5,073 nt of DNA from NCBI GenBank assembly GCA_900551155.1, contig URVA01000101.1, positions 1 through 5,073 on the forward strand, written 5' to 3'. The stretch comes from an uncultured Eggerthella sp. (GTDB lineage: Bacteria; Actinomycetota; Coriobacteriia; Coriobacteriales; Eggerthellaceae). The notes beneath the pieces are model-generated. The model was given only the letters and a program-made list of their open reading frames with translations, was not told the origin of the DNA and did not search any database. Of this stretch, positions 1 to 5,073 are shown in pieces. The translations under genes were made by a program, and so were the position numbers. How positions within the stretch are numbered: position 1 is the stretch's first letter; each line of letters starts with the position of its first letter.

Positions 1-234
1 CGTCTTGCCATGAATACCTGCCCAAACCTTGTCACCTGGCTTTAGAGTTCGTCCTTCCTTGAGCACCTCTTCAAGCGATACATAGCCTGCTGCTTGAGCC
101 TGAGCAACGGAAGCAGCAAAACAGCGGCGCTCCGTTTTGTTATCGGAAATAAAATCGATATAACGCTTGCTCAATGCGTCCAATTCTTCTAACTGGCTAT
201 CTGAATACGATTCCCATGCAACTTTACGTTCCAT
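1..234 (-). CDS. M18 family aminopeptidase, N-terminal 78 residues (3' end outside window)
   Basis: This is the start of a metallo-aminopeptidase of the M18 family (ApeA-like branch), cytosolic zinc-dependent enzymes that remove N-terminal residues from peptides. The ATG at 234-232 is preceded by AGGAAGGA (minus strand, 247-240) with a 5-base spacer, a strong ribosome binding site. The 78 visible codons have no stop and run off the window at base 1. The translation begins MERKVAWESYSDSQLEEL and contains SDNKTERRCFAASVAQAQAAGY followed by LKPGDKVWAGIHGKT near residues 65-78. This matches the family's N-terminal pattern of a charged helix, a KTERE-type motif and an LK-GDKVY strand, as I recall it. 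The metal-binding and catalytic residues lie beyond the window, so activity cannot be judged. The gene follows the lipoprotein gene after 111 bases and could be co-transcribed or have its own promoter. A related M18 subgroup is possible; an unrelated function is unlikely. Confidence 0.82.
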   Translation of the reverse strand, partial: MERKVAWESYSDSQLEELDALSKRYIDFISDNKTERRCFAASVAQAQAAGYVSLEEVLKEGRTLKPGDKVWAGIHGKT

Positions 235-311
235 ATATATCCTTCCTACTTTGTTCGCACTAAGCGTAGCGCTATAGACTCACTTTGCTCAAGAATCCAA
301 CGAAAAGCATA

Positions 312-329
312 TCGAAGCAAACTGCTCGA
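312..329 (-). terminator. Weak hairpin between lipoprotein and aminopeptidase genes, possible terminator
   Basis: Seventeen bases after the lipoprotein stop codon, minus-strand RNA can form TCGAGCA-GTT-TGC(T)TCGA: seven pairs with a one-base bulge and a three-base loop. It is followed by TATGCTTTTCGTT, which is only moderately T-rich. A run of six Ts lies before the hairpin (minus strand, around 332-337), not after it, so the canonical order is missing. It may slow or partly end transcription from the yerC-lipoprotein pair, but read-through into the aminopeptidase gene is just as plausible. Confidence 0.22.
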
Positions 330-345
330 ACAAAAAACATAGAGC

Positions 346-1125
346 CTAGTTGAGGTACTGATCCTGCAAGGCCTCGAGGGTTCCATCCTCTTCCATTTCG
401 GTAAGCACCTCATTTATGGCGTCGGTAAGCGCGCGATTATCCTTATTCAGTGCTATACCGTATTGTTCACCCGTTACTACCGTTTCAAGAACTTCACAAT
501 CCGAATAGCCATTTTCAATCATGTAACGAGCAACTGCAGCATCCACTACTACTGCTTGGGTTTTCCCCTTCCGAAGAGCACTAAAGCATGATGCAACATC
601 TTCATAAGGCACTACTTTTTCTGAAACCGCATCTTCTGCATAGGTCTCACTCGTAGTTCCCGCTTGAGCAGAAACCGTCTTGCCCTGCAGCTCTTCGACA
701 CGAAGATATTCATCTTTAAGCGTAACTACTGCCTGATCAGCTAGGTAGTATACGTTAGTAAAATCCACCTGTTCTTCTCGCTGTGCATATATAGACAGAG
801 AAGAAATTGCCGCATCGTATTGTCCGCCCGCCTCAATTGAAGAAACGACCGACTCGAAAGGAACATTCACGAGTTCGCATGACAAGCCAAGCCTAGAGGC
901 AACTTCTCGCATAACCTCTATGCTGTATCCAGCTGGTTCTCCATCAGAGAGATATTCAAAAGGCGGGAAATTAAGCGATGTGGCAACGGTCAATTTGCTA
1001 TCTGAAACAAGCTGGTATTTCTTTGACTCAGAATCGGAGGAACAACCCACCAATAAAGCCGCAAAGAGCGCCAATGAACATACCAGCATCGCTACGATAG
1101 CTATTTTGGAGCGTTTAGCATCCAC
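346..1125 (-). CDS. Amino-acid ABC transporter substrate-binding lipoprotein (SBP_bac_3 family)
   Basis: A 259-residue extracytoplasmic solute receptor for a polar-amino-acid-type ABC importer. Residues 1-7 are basic (MDAKRSK), 8-27 are hydrophobic, and LVGC at 25-28 is a lipobox, so C28 is the predicted lipidated N-terminus and the mature protein is membrane-anchored on the outer face. The family-3 fold shows in FPPFEY (53-58) with GYSIEVMREVASRLGL (66-81). SSLSIYAQREEQVDF (108-122) follows, where R116 sits at the usual ligand alpha-carboxylate position. VSAQAGTTSETY (151-162) and VVDAAVARYMI (193-203) come next, with D195 at the usual amino-group contact, and a typical C-terminal YGIALNKDN...LEALQDQYL ends the domain. 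The start is GTG at 1125, with AGAGGG at 1139-1134 (8-base spacer) inside yerC. The gene overlaps yerC by 11 bases, suggesting translational coupling. No permease or ATPase gene is in the window, so the partner is elsewhere. The exact ligand cannot be read from sequence. Confidence 0.9.
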   Translation of the reverse strand: MDAKRSKIAIVAMLVCSLALFAALLVGCSSDSESKKYQLVSDSKLTVATSLNFPPFEYLSDGEPAGYSIEVMREVASRLGLSCELVNVPFESVVSSIEAGGQYDAAISSLSIYAQREEQVDFTNVYYLADQAVVTLKDEYLRVEELQGKTVSAQAGTTSETYAEDAVSEKVVPYEDVASCFSALRKGKTQAVVVDAAVARYMIENGYSDCEVLETVVTGEQYGIALNKDNRALTDAINEVLTEMEEDGTLEALQDQYLN

Positions 1126-1420
1126 GGGAGCTACCCTCTTTTTCTAGAACTTCAAATGCACGTTCATATCCACCAGCACCATAATTGAGCGCTTTTGATA
1201 CGCGCGCAATGGTGGTTGCTGAGGCACCCGTTGCTTGCTCAATTACCGCATAAGAACGTCCTTCTTTTAGCATGCGCGCCACATCCAGACGCTGTGATGT
1301 ATCTTTGATCTCCCGCACCGTAAAAAGATCTTCAAGCAAAGCAAAAATATCATCGGGACTAGTAAGACCAGCGAAAACGTTCAGTAGGTCCTCAACTTCA
1401 CGGGTACGTAGTTCAGCCAT
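1115..1420 (-). CDS. yerC: TrpR-like DNA-binding protein, YerC/YecD family
   Basis: A 101-residue predicted transcriptional regulator of the TrpR-related YerC/YecD family, all-helical proteins whose targets are mostly uncharacterised. The match is end to end: LLEDLFTVREIKDTSQRLDVARMLKEG (28-54) corresponds to the family core, and RSYAVIEQATGASATTIARVSKALNYG (55-81) is the helix-turn-helix, with GAS-TTI-RV as the recognition helix and LNYG as the family signature. The conserved core resembles Bacillus subtilis YerC closely, as I recall it. I chose the ATG at 1420, not the in-frame ATG at 1438. GGAGGGG sits just before the former with a short spacer, while the latter has no comparable site and its six extra residues are not expected in the family. 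It lies 99 bases after cimA and overlaps the lipoprotein gene by 11 bases. Regulation of that gene, of itself or of nearby amino-acid genes is inference. There is no effector domain beyond the TrpR-like fold. Confidence 0.9.
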   Translation of the reverse strand: MAELRTREVEDLLNVFAGLTSPDDIFALLEDLFTVREIKDTSQRLDVARMLKEGRSYAVIEQATGASATTIARVSKALNYGAGGYERAFEVLEKEGSSRGC

Positions 1421-1423
1421 GAT

Positions 1424-1430
1424 CCCCTCC
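1424..1430 (-). promoter_or_regulatory. Ribosome binding site deciding the yerC start
   Basis: Minus-strand GGAGGGG is the strongest Shine-Dalgarno sequence seen in the window. Its GGAGG core is 5 bases from the ATG at 1420. It lies between the two candidate in-frame ATGs (1438 and 1420), so it can serve only the downstream one, which shortens the protein by six residues relative to the longest reading. Confidence 0.8.
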
Positions 1431-1519
1431 GAATGCATCTAAAACAATTTCTTCGCACATGCTTTGTGCTCTCTCTAGATTTCTCACAAACTAGTATTAA
1501 CTCGTTGAACAAGCAAGAG

Positions 1520-3106
1520 CTATCGTCCAACCGTTACCAGACCATATTCATAAGAATCAACCAAAGCATTCCATGATGCTTCGATAATGTTTTCCGAAAC
1601 TCCAATGGTGCCCCATGATTCTTTTCCGTTTGATGTAGTAATCATGACGCGTGTTGTTGCTCCGGTGCCAACGTTTTCATCCAGAATACGAACCTTGAAG
1701 TCAACCAATTCAATTTGTTCAACTTCGGGATAAACATCTTGCAAAGCAAGGCGCAAAGCATTATCGAGCGCCCCAACAGGACCAACGCCTTCACCTGTTG
1801 CTACAAAGCGCTTGTCACCAATATGGACCTTAATGGTGGCCTCACTAGTTGCATCTTTTGCCCAAGCGTTCGTGTCTTCTTTGTCGTCCACGATGACGCG
1901 GAAGCTCTCCAAAGTAAAATGGGGCTTAAAGGTACCTAGATGCATATGAAGCAATACCGCAAGAGACCCATCGGCAATTTCGTAGGAAAAGCCCTGGTTT
2001 TCTCGTTCTTTAATATCATCGAGAATTTGCTGGGTAAGATTGCCCTTGTCAGCCAAATCGAATCCAAGCGACTTTGCCTTAGCTACCAGCGATGCCTTTC
2101 CCGCCAATTCACTTACCAACACACGGGTAGAATTACCCACCTTTTCAGGCTTAGTGTGTTCGTACGCTTCAGGAAAACGTGCTATCGCACTAGCATGCAA
2201 ACCGCCTTTATGAGCAAAAGCGGAAGATCCCGTATAAGGATGATGCGTGGAGTGCACCATGTTGCACATCTCGGCAACTGAACGAGCAACACTGGTAAGC
2301 TGCTTTAAGTTTTCACTTCCGACAACTTCGTAGCCCATCTTTAATTCAAGATCGGCAATAGCACAAAGAATGTCGCAATTACCCACGCGCTCGCCATACC
2401 CATTTACCGTGCCTTGCACCTGGGTGCAGCCCGCTTTAACCGCAGCAAGGGTGTTTGCCACCGCACATCCTGAATCATTGTGACAATGTACGCCAAAGCG
2501 CTGATCGGGGAAACGGCTTGTTACTACACGCGTTATTTCTTCAACTTCAAAAGGAAGCGCTCCACCGTTGGTTTCGCACAGATCAATAGAATCAGCACCT
2601 GCCCGCACAGCGGCTTCAATTACCTGCAAAGAATACGACGGGTTTGCCTTGTAGCCGTCGTAGAAATGTTCAGCATCAAAGACTACTTCTACCCCATGAC
2701 GCTTTAGATAGGCAATCGATTCTGAAACCATACGTAGGTTTTCTTCAAGCGTGGTCATCAATGCACGCTCTACCTGAGCATCCCAACTCTTGCCCACGAT
2801 AGTTACCACAGAAGCGCCTGATTCAAGTAAATCCTTTAAACCTGAATCCTCTTCTGCAGATACTCCCTTTTTACAGGTAGATCCAAAAGCAGCAATGCGC
2901 GCATGCTTTAAGTTCATCTGCTTAACTTCTTTGAAGAAAGCTATGTCTTTAGGATTCGAAGCTGGATATCCACCCTCGATATAGTCGATTCCAAATTCGT
3001 CTAAGCGCGCTACGATACGCAGCTTATCTTCGAGTGACAACGTAATACCTTCGCTTTGTTCACCATCGCGCAAGGTAGTGTCATATGCATAAACTTTTGT
3101 AGCCAT
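1520..3106 (-). CDS. cimA: (R)-citramalate synthase
   Basis: A 528-residue enzyme, typical family length, that condenses pyruvate with acetyl-CoA to (R)-citramalate, the first step of the threonine-independent route to 2-oxobutyrate and isoleucine. It belongs to the DRE-TIM metallolyase group. DTTLRDGEQ (9-17) carries the catalytic Arg13 and metal ligand Asp14. GVHCHNDSG (205-213) supplies metal-binding His207 and His209. GYGERVGNCD (236-245) supplies Asn243. AHKGGLHASAI (298-308) begins the linker region, and residues from about 390 to 528 form a LeuA-type allosteric dimer domain, where isoleucine feedback is known in relatives. The IEGGYPASNPKD segment (43-54) and overall pattern fit the long citramalate synthase subgroup (TIGR00977-like) rather than 2-isopropylmalate or homocitrate synthase, though those are the main alternatives. 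The start ATG has only a weak AAGAGA ribosome binding site, which can be drawn into a hairpin (see 3109-3176). The gene follows ilvE by 93 bases, and IlvE completes the same pathway. Confidence 0.93.
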   Translation of the reverse strand: MATKVYAYDTTLRDGEQSEGITLSLEDKLRIVARLDEFGIDYIEGGYPASNPKDIAFFKEVKQMNLKHARIAAFGSTCKKGVSAEEDSGLKDLLESGASVVTIVGKSWDAQVERALMTTLEENLRMVSESIAYLKRHGVEVVFDAEHFYDGYKANPSYSLQVIEAAVRAGADSIDLCETNGGALPFEVEEITRVVTSRFPDQRFGVHCHNDSGCAVANTLAAVKAGCTQVQGTVNGYGERVGNCDILCAIADLELKMGYEVVGSENLKQLTSVARSVAEMCNMVHSTHHPYTGSSAFAHKGGLHASAIARFPEAYEHTKPEKVGNSTRVLVSELAGKASLVAKAKSLGFDLADKGNLTQQILDDIKERENQGFSYEIADGSLAVLLHMHLGTFKPHFTLESFRVIVDDKEDTNAWAKDATSEATIKVHIGDKRFVATGEGVGPVGALDNALRLALQDVYPEVEQIELVDFKVRILDENVGTGATTRVMITTSNGKESWGTIGVSENIIEASWNALVDSYEYGLVTVGR

Positions 3107-3108
3107 GG

Positions 3109-3176
3109 GGTTCTCTTTTCGTATACAAAGAGAGCCCCGATTTCATCGAGGCTCTCGTATAAGCTGCCTTGAGCCC
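3109..3176 (-). promoter_or_regulatory. Candidate attenuator-like leader between ilvE and cimA
   Basis: In minus-strand RNA four segments can form three competing helices. Segment 1 (3176-3171, GGGCUC) can pair with segment 2 (3154-3149, GAGCCU; six pairs, one a G-U). Segment 2 extended (3156-3145) pairs with segment 3 (3141-3130) as a 12-pair stem with a GAA loop. The 3161-3157 and 3126-3122 arms (UAUAC/GUAUA) extend it past a three-base bulge. Segment 3 (3136-3127) can instead pair with segment 4 (3118-3109, AAAGAGAACC; nine of ten positions), which holds the weak cimA ribosome binding site, with ATG at 3106. Thus 2:3 leaves the site free, while 1:2 would release segment 3 to cover it. The 2:3 stem has an U-G wobble in this strand where the other strand would have a C-A mismatch, consistent with function in the cimA-sense transcript. 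The stem is followed by UUUGUAU, a weak terminator-like tail. The regulatory role is inference. Confidence 0.42.
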
Positions 3177-3199
3177 TATACAAAAGGCTAATTTGCAAT

Positions 3200-4123
3200 C
3201 TAGAAACGAGTGATCCAGTCTTCGTACTCTGGAACCTTGCCGTAAGCAACATCGAAATAACGCTTCTGAAGTGCTTCAGTGATTGGGCCACGCTTGCCAA
3301 TTACGCGGTCATCAATGCTGTTAATAGGGGTAAGCTCTGCCGCAGAGCCCGTCATGAAGGCCTCATCAGCAATATAAAGATCAGAACGGGTAAGCGACTC
3401 TTCAATGGCAGGAATATCCATGTCGGTTGCAAGAGTCAAAATGGTGTCGCGTGTAATGCCTTCAAGCAAGCCATCGGACAGAGGAGGAGTAGACAAAATA
3501 CCATTGCGTACAACAAAGATGTTTTCGCCCGTGCCTTCACATACGCGGCCTTCTTCGTTGAGCATAATTGCTTCCGCATAGCCGTGAAGCGTTGCTTCCT
3601 TCTTTGCGAGAATGGAGTTCATGTAAGAAGCGGAAGACTTAACAGCAGGAGGAATAGCGTTAAAGGAACGCTGACGCCAAGAAGAAACACCTACCTTGAT
3701 GCCGTTTTCCAAAGCTTCAGCACCCAGATAAGCATCCCATGGCCAAACAGCAATAATGACGTCCACTGGAGCGCCCGTTGGATCAACGCCCATCTGACCA
3801 TAACCGTAGTAAGCCAAAGGACGAATATAGCAGGACTTGATGTTGTTCTTCTTGATGATCTCTACCGTAGCTTCGCAGAGTTCATCAACCGTATAAGGAA
3901 GCTCCATCATGGCAATTTTTGCGCTGCGATGCAAACGCTCCATGTGATCGCGCAAACGGAAAATAACTGCCTCATCCGTATCGGTGTTGTGATAGCAGCG
4001 AATTCCTTCAAATACGCCAGAACCATAGTGCAAAGCGTGCGTCAAAACATGCGTCGTAGCCTGCTCCCAAGGAATAGCTTCGCCATTTTTCCAAATGTAA
4101 TCCACAGCCTCCACGTCAGCCAT
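3200..4123 (-). CDS. ilvE: Branched-chain amino acid aminotransferase
   Basis: A 307-residue fold-type IV PLP enzyme that moves the amino group between glutamate and the 2-oxo acids of isoleucine, valine and leucine, the last step of their synthesis, in the cytosol. The length is typical. HALHYGSGVFEGIRCY (29-44) is the N-terminal family block, and YIRPLAYYGYGQMGV (99-113) lines the substrate pocket. RSFNAIPPAVKSSASYMNS (152-170) carries the PLP-binding Lys162, CEGTGENIF (195-203) holds the conserved Glu, and LEGITRDTI (220-228) with ADEAFMTGSAAELTP (252-266) forms the cofactor phosphate and specificity region. These blocks are very close to Escherichia coli IlvE, as recalled. AAGGA lies 6 bases before the ATG at 4123, a good ribosome binding site. 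A 204-base gap separates it from the upstream alarmone synthetase gene and cimA follows after 93 bases. D-alanine transaminase or aminodeoxychorismate lyase are less likely because the pocket motifs fit IlvE. A 187-codon frame on the opposite strand is a shadow. Confidence 0.95.
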   Translation of the reverse strand: MADVEAVDYIWKNGEAIPWEQATTHVLTHALHYGSGVFEGIRCYHNTDTDEAVIFRLRDHMERLHRSAKIAMMELPYTVDELCEATVEIIKKNNIKSCYIRPLAYYGYGQMGVDPTGAPVDVIIAVWPWDAYLGAEALENGIKVGVSSWRQRSFNAIPPAVKSSASYMNSILAKKEATLHGYAEAIMLNEEGRVCEGTGENIFVVRNGILSTPPLSDGLLEGITRDTILTLATDMDIPAIEESLTRSDLYIADEAFMTGSAAELTPINSIDDRVIGKRGPITEALQKRYFDVAYGKVPEYEDWITRF

Positions 4124-4158
4124 GATGCGTCCTTTCGTCCTTGTTGATATCCAATGTG

Positions 4159-4184
4159 TCTATAGCTCTAAAATATCTATAGCT
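4159..4184. repeat. Direct repeat TCTATAGCT, two copies 17 bases apart
   Basis: TCTATAGCT occurs at 4159-4167 and again at 4176-4184 in the ilvE upstream region, 17 bases start to start, with AT-rich bases between. Each copy contains the self-complementary hexamer CTATAG. Read on the minus strand they give AGCTATAGA, which includes a TATAGA that could resemble a -10 element, but no good -35 is found at the right distance. A related TCTATAGCGCTA occurs on the minus strand in the gap before the aminopeptidase gene. Function is unknown; paired binding sites for a regulator or chance in AT-rich DNA are both possible. Confidence 0.45.
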
Positions 4185-4202
4185 TTTCAAGAATCGTATT
4201 CT

Positions 4203-4220
4203 ACTCCAACTAAGTGGAGT
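4203..4220. promoter_or_regulatory. 18-bp dyad upstream of ilvE, next to a -10-like TAGAAT
   Basis: On the minus strand the sequence is ACTCCA-CTTAGT-TGGAGT, six-base perfect arms around a six-base centre. It ends directly at TAGAAT (4203-4198, sharing one base), which differs from the -10 consensus at one position. The region where a -35 would be expected (TATTTC or TTATTT) is a poor match. A dyad at this spot is placed as an operator for a dimeric regulator would be, or it may be an RNA hairpin in the ilvE leader. No regulator is identified. Confidence 0.35.
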
Positions 4221-4248
4221 GAAATAAGAACGAAACATTTTTGCAATC

Positions 4249-4273
4249 TTTACGGAGTCCAGCACTCCGTAAA
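4249..4273 (-). terminator. 10-bp hairpin downstream of the alarmone synthetase gene
   Basis: TTTACGGAGT and ACTCCGTAAA are perfect inverted arms around a five-base loop, 54 bases after the stop codon of the alarmone synthetase gene. The stem is strong enough to end transcription, and the placement between two genes fits. However, the bases following on the minus strand (GATTGCAAAAATG) have no T-run, so a standard intrinsic terminator is not supported. It may be a 3' stabilising hairpin, or part of a leader structure for ilvE, since its GGAGT/ACTCC arms recur in the dyad at 4203-4220. Confidence 0.4.
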
Positions 4274-4327
4274 TGGCATCCGAAGAATGGTTAAGCTTGC
4301 TAAAACTATCTGCTCGATCTGCTTTGT

Positions 4328-5073
4328 TTAATCCGCCTTGGCATCTTTTTGTGCATCAGGCATAGACTGGCTTTGTTGCGCCTTTGCAACACGTGCTTCT
4401 TGTTCCTCAAGTTGTTCGCGACGCTTTCGTGCCGCCTCTTCAACATCGGTTGTCTGTACTGCATGCATCAAAATCTGCATACGGCGCTCCACGTCCTGAA
4501 TAATTTCTGAACAATTCTTCAGTTCATCGCACATGTCTATACCTTCAAGCTGAACATCTTGCTTGTACTTCAAGGTATGTTCAAGCGATGCCCAAAAATC
4601 CATAGCTACAGTACGGAACTGAATTTCAACAGGAACGTATTGCTTGCGATCGAGGAAATACACGGGAACTTTCACAATGACGTGCAAACTGCGATACCCA
4701 TTAGGTTTAGGGTGCGCAATATAGTCTTTTACTTTTACGATTTTCAAATCGTCTTGCATGGAAAGCACTTTTACCATGGCATACACGTCATCAATATACG
4801 AAACAATAACGCGCATACCAGCCACATCTAGAATATGCTCTTCAACTGATCGCAATGTTATAGGCACATCATAACGTTGCAGTTTCTCATACACGCTTTT
4901 GGTCGACTTAAGGCGTGATTCCATGTGGTGAATCGGATTACGGTTAAAACGGTATTCCAAGTCTGCGTCAAGAATTTCAAAACGCGTTTTCATTTCGCGA
5001 ATAGCAGCATCATATTTTTTAAAGAGCGATTTACTCGCTTTTTCGAAAAGCGCAAAATGTTCGACTACTCGTT
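4328..5073 (-). CDS. Small (p)ppGpp synthetase, RelP/YwaC type, 5' end outside window
   Basis: A stand-alone alarmone synthetase, cytosolic, that transfers pyrophosphate from ATP to GTP or GDP. The frame is open from base 5071 to the stop at 4330-4328 (247 visible codons), so the ATG at 4993 is internal: the 26 residues before it (including ALFEKASKSLFKKYDAAIRE) fit the family's N-terminal helices, and the true start is upstream of the window. Visible motifs, counted from base 5071, are NPIHHMESRLKS (45-56), DVAGMRVIVS (82-91) with the magnesium-binding Asp82, KVKDYIAHPKPNGYRSLH (113-130), and PVEIQFRTVAMDFWASLEH (147-165) with catalytic Glu149. These match YwaC/RelP better than RelQ. There is no hydrolase, TGS or ACT domain, unlike long Rel enzymes. 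The last 45 or so residues form an alpha-helical, charged, Gln/Glu/Lys/Arg-rich tail (from about VEEAARKRREQLEEQEARV) that the Bacillus protein appears to lack. ilvE follows after 204 bases. Confidence 0.92.
   Translation of the reverse strand, partial: RVVEHFALFEKASKSLFKKYDAAIREMKTRFEILDADLEYRFNRNPIHHMESRLKSTKSVYEKLQRYDVPITLRSVEEHILDVAGMRVIVSYIDDVYAMVKVLSMQDDLKIVKVKDYIAHPKPNGYRSLHVIVKVPVYFLDRKQYVPVEIQFRTVAMDFWASLEHTLKYKQDVQLEGIDMCDELKNCSEIIQDVERRMQILMHAVQTTDVEEAARKRREQLEEQEARVAKAQQSQSMPDAQKDAKAD

Noticed and set aside
235..311. A promoter for the aminopeptidase gene using TATAGC as a -10 element.
   Set aside because: The only nearby -35-like sequence (TTGGAT, 18-base spacer) matches poorly, so the call would rest on a weak -10 alone.
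1501..1519. A CTC(G)TTG-N6-CAAGAG inverted repeat right after the cimA stop codon, as a terminator.
   Set aside because: The stem is only six pairs with a bulge, and the trailing TTAATACTAGTTTG is not a T-run. Too weak to call.
3010..3300. A 96-codon minus-strand frame spanning the end of ilvE and the start of cimA.
   Set aside because: It runs out of frame through two conserved genes and the intergenic hairpin, with no ribosome binding site or recognisable motif.
3584..4147. A 187-codon open frame on the plus strand antisense to ilvE.
   Set aside because: It lies over the highly conserved ilvE coding sequence, and its protein resembles no family I recognise. It is best explained as a shadow of codon bias.
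4116..4238. A 40-codon frame on the minus strand that starts at 4238 and ends 8 bases inside ilvE, a possible leader peptide (MFRSYFTPLSWSRIRFLKSY...).
   Set aside because: There is no good ribosome binding site, and it uses AGA, AGG and ATA codons more than the neighbouring genes, so it looks non-coding. Its branched-chain residues are scattered, not clustered as in a leader peptide.
4124..4327. A T-box riboswitch leader for ilvE, expected in many Gram-positive branched-chain amino acid operons.
   Set aside because: No AGGGTGGNACCGCG-like T-box sequence and no canonical terminator before ilvE are present on the minus strand.
4328..4993. Treating the ATG at 4993 as the true start of the alarmone synthetase.
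   Set aside because: The frame stays open to the window edge, and the residues before this Met match family helices. A start here would remove an expected N-terminal part.

Overview
All six genes in this window lie on the minus strand, so transcription runs from high to low coordinates. In transcription order they are: a (p)ppGpp synthetase of the small RelP/YwaC type (4328-5073, start beyond the window), a branched-chain amino acid aminotransferase ilvE (3200-4123), an (R)-citramalate synthase cimA (1520-3106), a TrpR-like DNA-binding protein of the YerC/YecD family (1115-1420), an amino-acid-binding lipoprotein of an ABC transporter (346-1125), and the N-terminal part of an M18 aminopeptidase (1-234, continuing beyond the window). 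No plus-strand gene, tRNA, rRNA, mobile element or CRISPR array was seen. The longest gap between genes is about 200 bases (4124-4327).

The gene families (YerC/YecD, YwaC-like alarmone synthetase, M18 aminopeptidase, lipoprotein-type solute receptor) and the strong GGAGG-type ribosome binding sites point to a Gram-positive anaerobe. A coriobacterium or a clostridium-like Firmicute fits best, with a slight preference for the former. This is inference from family content and a by-eye moderate GC content, not a computed placement.

The theme is amino-acid supply. CimA condenses pyruvate and acetyl-CoA into citramalate, the entry to the threonine-independent isoleucine route. IlvE performs the last transamination for isoleucine, valine and leucine. 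The lipoprotein captures an external amino acid, the aminopeptidase would release amino acids from peptides, and the alarmone synthetase makes the starvation signal. YerC/YecD proteins are predicted regulators, and here the gene overlaps the receptor gene by 11 bases, which suggests co-translation.

The genes are ordinary members of known families. The less explained parts are the two intergenic regions flanking ilvE. The 93-base ilvE-cimA gap holds four segments that can pair 1:2, 2:3 or 3:4, with segment 4 covering the likely cimA ribosome binding site, a layout resembling an attenuator acting on translation. The gap upstream of ilvE holds four copies of ACTCC/GGAGT arranged as two dyads, plus a 9-base direct repeat with a 17-base period. 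Both are predictions from reading the sequence only.
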